Positions 8,275 to 17,068 of a DNA stretch of 64,000 nt are shown here, piece by piece. The notes under the pieces are model-generated. The model was not told where the DNA came from, did not search any database, and saw only the letters and a program-made list of their open reading frames with translations. A program made the translations under genes and the position numbers. The first letter of the stretch is position 1, and the number at the start of each line of letters is the position of its first letter. Source of the stretch: Corynebacterium glucuronolyticum DSM 44120 (GTDB lineage: Bacteria > Actinomycetota > Actinomycetes > Mycobacteriales > Mycobacteriaceae); contig NZ_CP047452.1 in NCBI RefSeq assembly GCF_030440595.1, forward strand, positions 1,178,001-1,242,000. Reading direction: 5' to 3'.

Positions 8275-10110
8275 TTACAGAGCGCGCACTGCACCTTTGT
8301 CTGCGGAGGTAGCAAGCTTTGCATAAGCCTGTAGAGCCTTGGACACGACACGATTTCGCTTCGGTGTCCACGGGTGCTCGGAGTTTTCTATCCGCTCACG
8401 GCGACCCTGGAGCTCCTCCTCGTCCACATCGAGGGTAAGAGTGCGGTTGTGTACAGAGATAGACACGGTGTCGCCATCCTCGATCAATCCGATGAGCCCG
8501 CCGTGGGCAGCCTCGGGAGAAATGTGTCCAATGGACAGTCCAGAGGTACCACCGGAGAACCGGCCGTCGGTGATGAGCGCGCAAGACTTGCCCAGGCCTG
8601 CACCTTTGAGGAAGCTCGTTGGGTGCAGCATCTCCTGCATACCCGGTCCTCCCGATGGGCCCTCGTAGCGGATGACCACGCAGTCACCCGGCTGAACCTC
8701 GTGGTTGAGGATCATGGAGACAGCCGCCTCTTGGCTGTCTACCACACGGGCGGGGCCGGAGAATTCCCAGAGATCCTCGTCAACACCTGCGGACTTCAAC
8801 ACCGCACCGTCTGGAGCCAGATTGCCACGGAGGATGACGAGGCCACCGTCGGAGGTGAACGGGTGGTCGACATCGTGGATGACACCGGCCACGGGGTCGG
8901 TATCCAGGTCGTCCCACCGGGTGGACTGTGAGAACGCCTCGTTCGTGCGTGTGCCACCGGGTGCGGCGTGGAAGAGCTCGATGGCTTCATCGGTGGCGTG
9001 CCTGCCACGGATGTCCCAATCGTTCAACCACGTGTCCAGATCGGGGTAAATGACGGAGCGCACGTCCTCGTTGAGCATGCCAGCCCTGTGTAACTCTCCG
9101 AGGATGGCGGGAATACCACCGGCACGGTGGACATCCTCAACGTGCGCGGTGCCGTTTGGGGCGATCTTGGAGATACAGGGAATTACGTGGGAAAGCTCGT
9201 CAATATCGTCGAGGGTGAAGTCCACCTCGCCTTCCTGCGCGGCAGCGAGCGTGTGCAAGATGGTGTTGGATGAACCGCCCATGGCCATATCCAGTGCCAT
9301 GGCGTTGCGGAACGCATCACGAGTGGCGATTGAGCGCGGCAAAACCGAATCGTCTTCCTCACCGTAGTAGCGCTTGCACAGCTCCACGACGGTGCGCCCG
9401 GCGCGGGTAAACAGATCGCGGCGGGCGGTGTGGGTGGCGAGCGTCGTTCCATTTCCAGGAAGAGAAAGTCCCAATGCTTCCGTCAAGCAGTTCATCGAAT
9501 TTGCCGTGAACATGCCGGAACAGGAGCCGCACGTCGGGCACGCGGATTCAACGATTGTGCCGAGCTCCTCGTCGCTCACGTTGTCATCGGCTGAGTACTG
9601 GATGGCATCGATGAGGTTGGAGTGGGACTTAGCCTGGCCGTCGACGACGATGGCTTTGCCTGCTTCCATCGGGCCACCCGAGACGAACACGGCGGGTATG
9701 TTCAGTCGCAGCGCTGCGTTCAGCATGCCTGGGGTGATCTTGTCACAGTTGGAGATGCACACCATGGCATCTGCAGTATGCGCGTTGACCATGTACTCCA
9801 CCGAATCAGCGATGATCTCGCGGCTTGGTAGCGAGTACAACATGCCACCGTGGCCCATAGCAATGCCGTCATCCACGGCGATAGTGTTGAACTCCTTGGG
9901 TACACCACCAGCCGCGCGTACCGCTTCAGCAACGATATCGCCGACGTTTTTGAGATGAACATGCCCAGGAACGAACTGTGTGTATGAGTTGACGATGGCC
10001 ACGATCGGCTTACCAAAGTCCTCTTCGGCGGTGCCCGTTGCCCGCCACAGTGCCCGTGCGCCAGCTGCCTGCCTGCCTACGGTAGTGACCTTTGAGCGAA
10101 GTTGAATCAT
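8275..10110 (-). CDS. ilvD: Dihydroxy-acid dehydratase
   Basis: 611-residue IlvD/Edd-family Fe-S dehydratase. It converts 2,3-dihydroxy-isovalerate and -methylvalerate to the 2-keto acids in valine, isoleucine and (via keto-isovalerate) leucine synthesis. Cluster cysteines sit in the conserved contexts [12 protein letters not shown] and [37 protein letters not shown] is the C-terminal signature. ATG 10110 is set by a strong ribosome binding site (AAGGAGG) and by family length; the open frame continues upstream without homology. It stands on the opposite strand from ilvBNC, with only the PH-domain gene between, so the parallel/branched-chain pathway is split into two transcripts here. Confidence 0.97.
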   Translation of the reverse strand: MIQLRSKVTTVGRQAAGARALWRATGTAEEDFGKPIVAIVNSYTQFVPGHVHLKNVGDIVAEAVRAAGGVPKEFNTIAVDDGIAMGHGGMLYSLPSREIIADSVEYMVNAHTADAMVCISNCDKITPGMLNAALRLNIPAVFVSGGPMEAGKAIVVDGQAKSHSNLIDAIQYSADDNVSDEELGTIVESACPTCGSCSGMFTANSMNCLTEALGLSLPGNGTTLATHTARRDLFTRAGRTVVELCKRYYGEEDDSVLPRSIATRDAFRNAMALDMAMGGSSNTILHTLAAAQEGEVDFTLDDIDELSHVIPCISKIAPNGTAHVEDVHRAGGIPAILGELHRAGMLNEDVRSVIYPDLDTWLNDWDIRGRHATDEAIELFHAAPGGTRTNEAFSQSTRWDDLDTDPVAGVIHDVDHPFTSDGGLVILRGNLAPDGAVLKSAGVDEDLWEFSGPARVVDSQEAAVSMILNHEVQPGDCVVIRYEGPSGGPGMQEMLHPTSFLKGAGLGKSCALITDGRFSGGTSGLSIGHISPEAAHGGLIGLIEDGDTVSISVHNRTLTLDVDEEELQGRRERIENSEHPWTPKRNRVVSKALQAYAKLATSADKGAVRAL

Positions 10111-10271
10111 GATGCGCTCCTCCTTGTGCCTGAAAGTGACCGGTAAAACCAACACAACGATGTATCTGGGGCGAATAAACGCCTTCACAGGTTGTGGTAA
10201 ACATACCTTAGTCGCTTTCCCCGGAAAAAATCCCAAAATGTGGTTAGTGTGTTCCGTCTGGCGGGAGAGAA

Positions 10272-10302
10272 TGAGAAAAGCCACGTGCTGGGGCACGTGG
10301 CT
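10272..10302 (-). terminator. Terminator for the PH-domain gene (minus strand)
   Basis: Perfect 10-bp stem AGCCACGTGC / GCACGTGGCT (10279-10288 with 10293-10302). On the minus strand it is followed by TTTCTCATTCTC. It separates the PH-domain gene from ilvD. Confidence 0.85.
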
Positions 10303-10369
10303 GAAGGGGTAAAAGCGCTGTACTACTAGCACATCGTGCTACTCGTACTTTTTCGTGCGCGTATTGCTG

Positions 10370-10909
10370 CTAGTGCTTTTTCTTGCGTGCTGCGCGCTTC
10401 CGGTCAAGATCTTCGGCCACTTTTTGTTCGCGCGCTTCCGCCTCCTCTTTGGAAACCAGTACCTCGTGGCCGTCCTTCGAGACGATTCGTACTTTGTCCT
10501 TGGCGGCTTCGTATCCATCGGTGTAGACGTCCGGGATGCGGCCACCGGAGGCCGCTGCAAATTTAGGAATGCTGTTAAAGGTGACGGCGGGGAGGGGGAG
10601 AAGGCGGCCATCCTTTGCTACTGCCAGTGTTCGCGACTTTTCAAAGCGTAGCTTGTCAAACTCGCCCCATGTCATGGATTGTGGCGCCTTAAAGGCGTAG
10701 CGTGCCGTGATGCCCGTCTCTGAGGCGACCGTGGTGGAGGAGCGAAGTGCCCACCAGACGAGGAGGGTGGGGATAATGACAAAAACATAGACCCACAAAT
10801 CCCTGCCTGCAGCGATGAAGATAAAGAAGAGGAAGAAAAGAGCGGCGGCAAGGTGTCCCTTGGAGGGGGTGAACCTGGCGGCATTGCTGGGCGCGTTCGT
10901 CTTTGGCAT
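10370..10909 (-). CDS. PH-domain (CFP-6-like) membrane protein
   Basis: 179 residues from ATG 10909 (MPKTNAPS). Two adjacent hydrophobic segments (residues ~20-60) are followed by a small bacterial PH-type beta domain (about 65-130, containing ITARYAFKAPQSMTWGEFDKL) and a strongly charged Lys/Arg/Glu tail ending ARKKKH. The family includes mycobacterial CFP-6 and is conserved next to ilvB in corynebacteria; function is unknown. It is divergent from ilvBNC and shares the region with two palindromes described at 10986-11008. The longer frame to 11062 would overlap the ilvB promoter and was not used. Confidence 0.75.
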   Translation of the reverse strand: MPKTNAPSNAARFTPSKGHLAAALFFLFFIFIAAGRDLWVYVFVIIPTLLVWWALRSSTTVASETGITARYAFKAPQSMTWGEFDKLRFEKSRTLAVAKDGRLLPLPAVTFNSIPKFAAASGGRIPDVYTDGYEAAKDKVRIVSKDGHEVLVSKEEAEAREQKVAEDLDRKRAARKKKH

Positions 10910-10985
10910 GGGGCTTATTCTATGGCATTCCGGGCATCCCGCATGCATAGGGTGATTGGGGTGTAAGCTTGTAAATCTCGCCAAA

Positions 10986-11008
10986 TGGGATAAGTATCCC
11001 AAATTTGG
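10986..11008. promoter_or_regulatory. Overlapping palindromes upstream of the ilvB promoter
   Basis: TGGGATA-AG-TATCCCA (10986-11001) is a perfect 7-bp inverted repeat with a 2-base spacer. It overlaps a second perfect palindrome, CCAAATTTGG (10999-11008). They lie 30-55 bp upstream of the putative -10 of ilvBNC and ~77 bp upstream of the divergent PH-domain gene, where an activator or repressor would bind. Confidence 0.5.
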
Positions 11009-11019
11009 GGGTAGCGCAG

Positions 11020-11055
11020 TTGCGGTAGTGGAAGACCCGCTATAAAGTCTCAGAC
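11020..11055 (+). promoter_or_regulatory. Putative ilvBNC promoter
   Basis: TATAAA at 11041-11046 is a good -10, with TTGCGG at 11020-11025 as a weak -35. Transcription would begin at about 11053-11056, at or just before the ATG of the leader peptide, so the leader is likely translated from a nearly leaderless mRNA. The assignment is from motif and position only. Confidence 0.55.
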
Positions 11056-11130
11056 ATGACAAATCTTCGACTTCTAGTGGTAGTGATTACCGAGCGGTGC
11101 AGGCTGCGGGCGCTACCAATGTCGTCGTAG
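11056..11130 (+). CDS. ilvBNC leader peptide (24 residues)
   Basis: ATG 11056 to TAG 11130 encodes MTNLRLLVVVITERCRLRAL plus four residues. The run Leu-Arg-Leu-Leu-Val-Val-Val-Ile near the start puts eight consecutive codons, seven of them for branched-chain amino acids, in the ribosome stall position. A GC-rich terminator hairpin follows 25 bp after the stop. C. glutamicum ilvBNC is known to be attenuated by a short leader peptide rich in Val/Leu/Ile codons, and this is its counterpart. No ribosome binding site precedes the ATG, in line with a leaderless start. Confidence 0.85.
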   Translation: MTNLRLLVVVITERCRLRALPMSS

Positions 11131-11153
11131 AAAAAGCAACAGACGCTTTTATT

Positions 11154-11200
11154 CGCCCCCGTCTTCGCGCCGCACCCCGGTACCGAAGGCGGGGGTCTTG
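11154..11200 (+). promoter_or_regulatory. Transcription attenuator of ilvBNC
   Basis: Stem CCCCCGTCTTCG (11156-11167) with CGAAGGCGGGGG (11184-11195), including one G-U pair, followed by TCTTGTCT. With the leader peptide just upstream, this is the terminator of an amino-acid-sensing attenuator. The 16-base loop and the bases between leader and stem would need folding to define the antiterminator. Confidence 0.8.
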
Positions 11201-11331
11201 TCTATCACGTCAGGGCCACCCGCACTCATAGACGTAAACCGCACCATGGTTCACCCCACCTGTTGCGAAACGACAACTCCACCGAACCGCCCACGCCACA
11301 CGGCGCAGATGAAGGGAAAGGGTACAAGGTT

Positions 11332-13293
11332 GTGACAAAAGGTAAACCCCCAACTCCAGCCAGCTTGCCCAAGAAGCTCAAAAACACGGCTTCTGGGCAG
11401 CACGAATCCGTCAAGCCGATCACGATGACAGGAGCAGAAGCCGTCGTGAGGTCTCTAGAAGAGCTCGGCGTAGACACCATCTTTGGTATTCCTGGTGGTG
11501 CCGTCCTACCGCTGTATGACCCCCTCTACAGCTCGGAGAAGATCCACCACGTGTTGGTTCGTCACGAGCAGGGGGCGGGGCACGCAGCGGAAGGCTATGC
11601 CACGGCTAGTGGAAAGGTCGGTGTATGCATCGCTACCTCCGGACCCGGTGCTACGAATATCGTGACGGCGCTGACAGATGCCAACCTCGATTCTGTTCCG
11701 ATTGTCGCCATCACCGGTCAGGTTGGTCGCAGCCTGCTCGGTACGGATGCCTTCCAAGAGGCTGATACTCGTGGCATCACGATGCCTATCACAAAGCACA
11801 ACATGATGGCTCAGTGCGCGGAGGATATCCCCCGCATGCTTGCGGAGGCGTTTCACATCGCCTCCACGGGGCGCCCCGGTCCCGTCCTTGTGGATATCCC
11901 CAAGGATGTGCAGAATGCGACACTTGAGTTTCAGTGGCCACCAGAGATGAACCTTCCCGGGTACCACCCGGTAACCGAGCCACACAAGCGGCAAATCTCC
12001 GAAGCCGTGGACCTCATCGCTGCTGCACAGCAGCCGGTGCTGTACATCGGTGGTGGCGTGATCAAGTCGGGTGCCTGCAAGGATCTCCGCGCGTTCGCTG
12101 AGTTCACCGGCATTCCGTTGGTAACCACTCTGATGGCGCTCGGCGCGATGCCAAAACATCACCCGTTGAATATGGGAATGCCAGGCATGCACGGCACGGT
12201 TCCGGCTAACGCTGCTCTCCAACGCTCTGACCTCATCATCGCTATCGGAACGCGGTTTGACGATCGCGTCACCGGTGATGTCGAGGCCTTCGCGCCCCAC
12301 GCAAAGATCATCCACGCGGATATTGATCCGGCCGAGATCTCCAAGATTAAGGAGGCGGATGTTCCCATCGTCGGCGATGCGGCGGAGGTACTGCGTGCGC
12401 TGTATGCGGCCTACAAACAGGCCGGACACAGCAAGCTTGAGCTGGGAAAGTGGATGACCTACCTGAACAATCTGCAGTCGAAATTCCCGCTCGGATACGA
12501 CACGTCCGATGGCGACGATATCGACCCGCAGTTTGTTCTGCAGAAGCTTGCAGAGATCGTGGGACCCGACGCGATCTACGTCTCTGGTGTGGGACAGCAC
12601 CAAATGTGGGCTGCCCAATTCCTCGAGTTCGATGCGCCTCGTACATGGTTGAACTCCGGAGGTCTCGGCACCATGGGGTACTGCATCCCAGCTGCACTTG
12701 GTGCTAAGGCGGCATGTCCAGAAAAGAATGTGTGGGCGATTGACGGTGATGGTTGCTTCCAGATGACAAATCAGGAGCTGGCTACCGCCGCGATCGAGGG
12801 CTACCCACTCAAGGTGGCCATCATCAATAACGGAAACCTGGGCATGGTGCGGCAGTGGCAGACGCTCTTTTACGAGGAGCGCTATTCCAACACACACCTG
12901 GGAGACCGTGGCTCCTATATCCCGGACTTCGTCCTGCTCGCCGAAGCCCTGGGCTGCGTGGGCATCCGCGTAGAGCGTGAGGAAGACGTGGAGCCAGCGA
13001 TCCAGAAGGCGCAAGAAATTAACGACCGCCCCGTGGTCATCGACTTTATCGTCGCCGAAAATGCCCAGGTGTGGCCGATGGTCGCCGCCGGTGCGTCGAA
13101 CTCGGACATCGAATACGCGCGCGGATTGCGCCCGCTTTTCGACGAAGACTCGGCCGCCGAACGCCTCACCGCCATCGACGCGGCACTGCAGGCACACACA
13201 GCGCCCCATAATTCGGATCACTCGGATCTAGCTGCCCCTGGGCCCGCGCCCAAGGTGAGCTACTTCACCTACGAGGAGGAGAACAATGGCTAA
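11332..13293 (+). CDS. ilvB: Acetolactate synthase large subunit
   Basis: Catalytic TPP-dependent subunit (653 residues from GTG 11332). It forms acetolactate or acetohydroxybutyrate, the first common step of valine/leucine/isoleucine synthesis. The N-terminal pyrimidine-binding domain has [13 protein letters not shown] and the catalytic Glu in [15 protein letters not shown]; the C-terminal domain has the TPP motif [20 protein letters not shown] with [12 protein letters not shown]. The frame is open from TTG 11263; GTG 11332 gives an N terminus closer to C. glutamicum IlvB, but the exact start is uncertain. Its TAA stop overlaps the ilvN ATG (ATGGCTAA), indicating translational coupling. It is the first gene after the attenuator. 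Confidence 0.95.
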   Translation: MTKGKPPTPASLPKKLKNTASGQHESVKPITMTGAEAVVRSLEELGVDTIFGIPGGAVLPLYDPLYSSEKIHHVLVRHEQGAGHAAEGYATASGKVGVCIATSGPGATNIVTALTDANLDSVPIVAITGQVGRSLLGTDAFQEADTRGITMPITKHNMMAQCAEDIPRMLAEAFHIASTGRPGPVLVDIPKDVQNATLEFQWPPEMNLPGYHPVTEPHKRQISEAVDLIAAAQQPVLYIGGGVIKSGACKDLRAFAEFTGIPLVTTLMALGAMPKHHPLNMGMPGMHGTVPANAALQRSDLIIAIGTRFDDRVTGDVEAFAPHAKIIHADIDPAEISKIKEADVPIVGDAAEVLRALYAAYKQAGHSKLELGKWMTYLNNLQSKFPLGYDTSDGDDIDPQFVLQKLAEIVGPDAIYVSGVGQHQMWAAQFLEFDAPRTWLNSGGLGTMGYCIPAALGAKAACPEKNVWAIDGDGCFQMTNQELATAAIEGYPLKVAIINNGNLGMVRQWQTLFYEERYSNTHLGDRGSYIPDFVLLAEALGCVGIRVEREEDVEPAIQKAQEINDRPVVIDFIVAENAQVWPMVAAGASNSDIEYARGLRPLFDEDSAAERLTAIDAALQAHTAPHNSDHSDLAAPGPAPKVSYFTYEEENNG

Positions 13294-13816
13294 CCGCGAG
13301 AAATCGATGCACACGCTCTCCGTGCTGGTGGAAGATGTCGACGGCATTATGTCCCGGGTCTCCGGGATGTTCACCCGCCGCGGCTACAACATGCACTCGA
13401 TCAACTCGGCGAAGACGGAAGTTCCCGGGTTCAACCGGATCACTGTCGTCGTTTGGGCAGACGAGGTGCACATCGAGCAGATCACCAAGCAGCTGAACAA
13501 GCTCATCAACGTGATCAAGGTGGTGCGCTTCGAAGACGAGGCTGCTATCGCCCGTGGCTTCCTCATGGTGAAGGTGGCGGCCGACACATCAAATCGGCCA
13601 CAGGTGGTGGATGCAGCGAAGCTGTTCCGTGCACGCGTCATCGATGTAGCCCGGGAATCGGTCATCATCGAGGCGACCGGCGGTGAAGCGAAGCTCAAGG
13701 CACTGCTTGAGGTGCTGGAGCCTTTTGGGATTCTGGAGCTTATCCAGTGTGGCCAAATCGCCCTGGGCCGCGGACCGCGGACAATGATGCCCCCGGCGCT
13801 CCGCCAGCAAAATTAA
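13286..13816 (+). CDS. ilvN: Acetolactate synthase regulatory subunit
   Basis: 176-residue small subunit that stimulates IlvB and confers valine feedback inhibition. The N-terminal ACT domain holds [20 protein letters not shown] and [15 protein letters not shown], the region where feedback-resistance changes occur in relatives. The C-terminal ALS_ss_C-type domain starts around residue 80. ATG 13286 overlaps the end of ilvB and has GAGGAG just upstream. It is followed by a 121-bp gap before ilvC. Confidence 0.97.
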   Translation: MANREKSMHTLSVLVEDVDGIMSRVSGMFTRRGYNMHSINSAKTEVPGFNRITVVVWADEVHIEQITKQLNKLINVIKVVRFEDEAAIARGFLMVKVAADTSNRPQVVDAAKLFRARVIDVARESVIIEATGGEAKLKALLEVLEPFGILELIQCGQIALGRGPRTMMPPALRQQN

Positions 13817-13874
13817 ACTACTACTACACGGGCGGATTCACACCATGGTGATTCGTCCACCCGGATTCACCCTA

Positions 13875-13889
13875 TGCAGATTATCTGCA
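13875..13889. promoter_or_regulatory. Perfect inverted repeat between ilvN and ilvC
   Basis: TGCAGAT-T-ATCTGCA is a perfect 7-bp inverted repeat with a one-base spacer, 48 bp upstream of ilvC. The element CCGGATTCAC is also repeated nearby, with a second copy at 13860. C. glutamicum has an additional ilvC promoter in this gap, so this may be an operator for it. Confidence 0.4.
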
Positions 13890-13931
13890 GACGGTTCCGC
13901 ATTCGAAATATCTTCCGTGAAAGGATACTGA

Positions 13932-14954
<1,023 letters not shown>

Positions 14955-15013
14955 CTCACCGCTCATTATTCGCAACGGTTGTTTCTCGCCGTAGCGGTAC
15001 CTTTGCACACGGG

Positions 15014-15050
15014 ACACACCGCCTCGCCTTCCGCGAGGCGGTGTGTTTGT
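15014..15050 (+). terminator. Terminator of ilvBNC
   Basis: Perfect 14-bp stem (15014-15027 with 15033-15046), loop CTTCC, followed by TTGTCGTTT. Confidence 0.9.
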
Positions 15051-15212
15051 CGTTTGCACCTTGTCTGATTGTCTACATGTCTGCTTGTCGACGACGTGTC
15101 GTCGCTTCGGTTTACTGCCTCTTCTCGGCTCGCCGGTGAGCCGGGACGGATGACGTGACGGCACCCGAGGGCGTCGACAAGCAAAAGGGAAACGAACCGT
15201 TACAGTGGAGGC

Positions 15213-15797
15213 ATGGAGATAACCTACACAGCCGTTAGCTTTGAGCGCTGGGTGCGTGAGTTGGTGCGCGAGACACTGCGGTTCATTGCCATTGACGGGC
15301 GTGGAGGAGCAGGGAAATCGACGCTTGCGGCTCGGGTGGCGGAGCATCTCGGTGCCCCCGTGGTGCACGTCGACGATGTGTCGTGGAATTACAGTCGCTT
15401 CGACTGGGCGGATGAGCTAAAGAAGGGCATTGTCGACCCGCTTCTGCGTGGCCTCGATGTGAATTACGTCCCGCCGGGGTGGAAACCCCACGGCAGAACG
15501 GGGGCCATTGTCTTGCCGGGGAGCGCACCTGTCGTGCTCATAGAGGGGACGGGGATCATCCGACCCGAATTCGACTGGAAGAGCAGTGTGTGGGTGGCCG
15601 GTGACATACAGGAGCAGCGCCAGCGCTGCATAGACAGGGGAGAGGATCCGGCCTTTTTCGATGCTTGGCAGGACAAAGAAATTTCCTTCCTGGAGCACAT
15701 GACACCGTGGGCGCACGCGACGTGGATCGTCGACGGCTCTGACGTTATGGGCGACACCCTTGCCGTTGCACGGCTGAGAGGTCAGAAGGAACCGTGA
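15213..15797 (+). CDS. Small P-loop nucleoside/uridine kinase-like protein
   Basis: 194-residue soluble P-loop protein. Walker A is GRGGAGKSTLA near residue 30 (preceded by FIAIDG), and VVHVDDVSWNYSRFDW corresponds to the substrate/Mg2+ loop of uridine-kinase-like enzymes. VVLIEGTGIIRPE looks like the acidic strand, and a lid-like EQRQRCIDRGEDPAFFDAWQ follows. The family is generally annotated as uridine kinase-like or (d)NTPase; the phosphate acceptor is not predictable. ATG 15213 has GTGGAGG just upstream. It stands alone between the ilvC terminator and a repeat-rich spacer. Two further small P-loop proteins occur at 49.6 and 50.4 kb, the first with similar architecture. Confidence 0.75.
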   Translation: MEITYTAVSFERWVRELVRETLRFIAIDGRGGAGKSTLAARVAEHLGAPVVHVDDVSWNYSRFDWADELKKGIVDPLLRGLDVNYVPPGWKPHGRTGAIVLPGSAPVVLIEGTGIIRPEFDWKSSVWVAGDIQEQRQRCIDRGEDPAFFDAWQDKEISFLEHMTPWAHATWIVDGSDVMGDTLAVARLRGQKEP

Positions 15798-15856
15798 GAA
15801 CCGGAAAGGTGAGCAGAAGAAAAGCCCTGTAAGCGGCAACGCCCGTAACCGAAATC

Positions 15857-15998
15857 GGTTGCGCGACCGCAAGGAAGCGCGAGCGCAAAGAAGCGCGAGT
15901 ACGGAGAAACCCGAGCGGTAAGAGGTGCACCCGCTGAGGAGTGAGAGCGGAAATAGGTGCGACCGCTAAGAAGTGAGAGCGGTCGAGATGTGCGATCG
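15857..15998. repeat. Degenerate ~32-bp tandem repeat with hairpin-forming units
   Basis: Units at about 15857-15888, 15923-15954 and 15955-15987, plus a partial one from 15988, share AGGTGC(G)ACCGCT-AG-AGTGAGAGCGG. Each full unit carries CCGCT...AGCGG arms able to pair. The array fills most of the 296-bp gap between the P-loop gene and the CDF exporter. No gene was found in the gap. Confidence 0.6.
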
Positions 15999-16093
15999 AA
16001 AGAGCACAGTGAAACCTATTCCACTGCCTCCAACAAAGGGTATCCTTAGTTTTGAAGTAAAAGTTTGCAGGCGGTATCAGGCTAGGAGAAACC

Positions 16094-17044
16094 GTGGAAG
16101 CTCACAATCATGCGCATGACGAGCACGAGCACCCACATGCAAGGGGGCACAACCACCATCATCATGCCGGGCACCATCATGCCGGGGCATCAGTTCGAGC
16201 ACTGGCAATAGCGTGCACGATGACGGTGACCATCCTTATTGCAGAGGTTGTTGGTGGCATTGTCTCGGGATCACTGGCGCTACTCTCAGACGCCGCCCAC
16301 ATGCTGTCGGATGCCGCAGGCCTGATCCTTGCTCTTGTCGCAAGTTGGTACGGGCAGAAGCAAGCTTCGGGGAGGGCGACGTACGGAAACAAACGCTTCG
16401 AGGTGCTCGCGGCATTCATCAATGCCGTCGTTGTGCTTGCTATCAGTGTGTGGATCATTGTCCGCGCGATCATGCGTTTCATGGCTCCCGAACCTGAAGT
16501 GCATACCGGCGTCATGCTTGTTGTCGCTGTCGTCGGTTTACTCGCCAACGTCGTCTCCGCAATTATCCTTAACCGCTCTGCCAGCGACTCGATGAACGTC
16601 AAAGGGGCGCTCCTGCACGTCTTGAGCGACCTTTTGGGTTCCGTCGCCGTCATCGTCGCGGGGCTCATAATCCAGTTCACAGGCTTTACTGCAGCGGACT
16701 CCATTGCGTCCCTCGTCATTGCAGTGATTATCGTTCCGCGCGCAACGAGCCTCGTGTTTAGCTCCGCAGGAGTCCTTGTCGAGCGTGCCCCGGAGACAGT
16801 ATCTGTGAAAGCAGTCAGGCAACGCCTGTCAGCGCTTCCTGGCGTGGTCGCCGTTCATGACCTCCACGTCTGGTCGCTGGACGGGGAGTCTCTTCTCGCC
16901 ACCTGCCATGTCGTTGCAGATGGGCCACACCACCCAGTATTGGACGCGGTCCACAGTGAACTAGTAAAAATGGGAATTGACCATTCGACCATCCAGATGG
17001 AGACCCCTGACCACGTAAAGTGCGAAGGCGAGCTGCATCCTTAG
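16094..17044 (+). CDS. Cation diffusion facilitator (CzcD/ZitB-type Zn2+ exporter)
   Basis: 316-residue CDF antiporter expected to move Zn2+ (or Cd2+/Co2+) out of the cell. The N terminus is extremely His-rich (14 His within residues ~3-35), a typical zinc-loading segment. Six membrane segments follow, with the metal-site motifs in TM2 (LLSDAAHMLSDAAG) and TM5 (AADSIASLVIAV). The cytoplasmic C-terminal domain contains VAVHDLHVWSLDGES. Start GTG 16094 has AGGAG eight bases upstream. Such exporters are often controlled by ArsR-type zinc sensors, but no regulator is adjacent. The next gene begins 24 bp downstream. Confidence 0.9.
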   Translation: MEAHNHAHDEHEHPHARGHNHHHHAGHHHAGASVRALAIACTMTVTILIAEVVGGIVSGSLALLSDAAHMLSDAAGLILALVASWYGQKQASGRATYGNKRFEVLAAFINAVVVLAISVWIIVRAIMRFMAPEPEVHTGVMLVVAVVGLLANVVSAIILNRSASDSMNVKGALLHVLSDLLGSVAVIVAGLIIQFTGFTAADSIASLVIAVIIVPRATSLVFSSAGVLVERAPETVSVKAVRQRLSALPGVVAVHDLHVWSLDGESLLATCHVVADGPHHPVLDAVHSELVKMGIDHSTIQMETPDHVKCEGELHP

Positions 17045-17068
17045 GCGAAAGAAGATAGATTTAAGGCC

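Noticed and set aside
11506..13221. 571-codon open frame antisense to ilvB
   Set aside because: It lies entirely opposite a strongly supported gene in a GC-rich region with biased third positions, and its translation shows no domain; the same holds for long frames opposite ilvC (13881-15368), the DUF262 gene (17078-18508) and ugpB (32930-34279).
15857..15998. CRISPR array
   Set aside because: The repeats are degenerate, adjacent without unique spacers, and no cas gene is present anywhere in the window.
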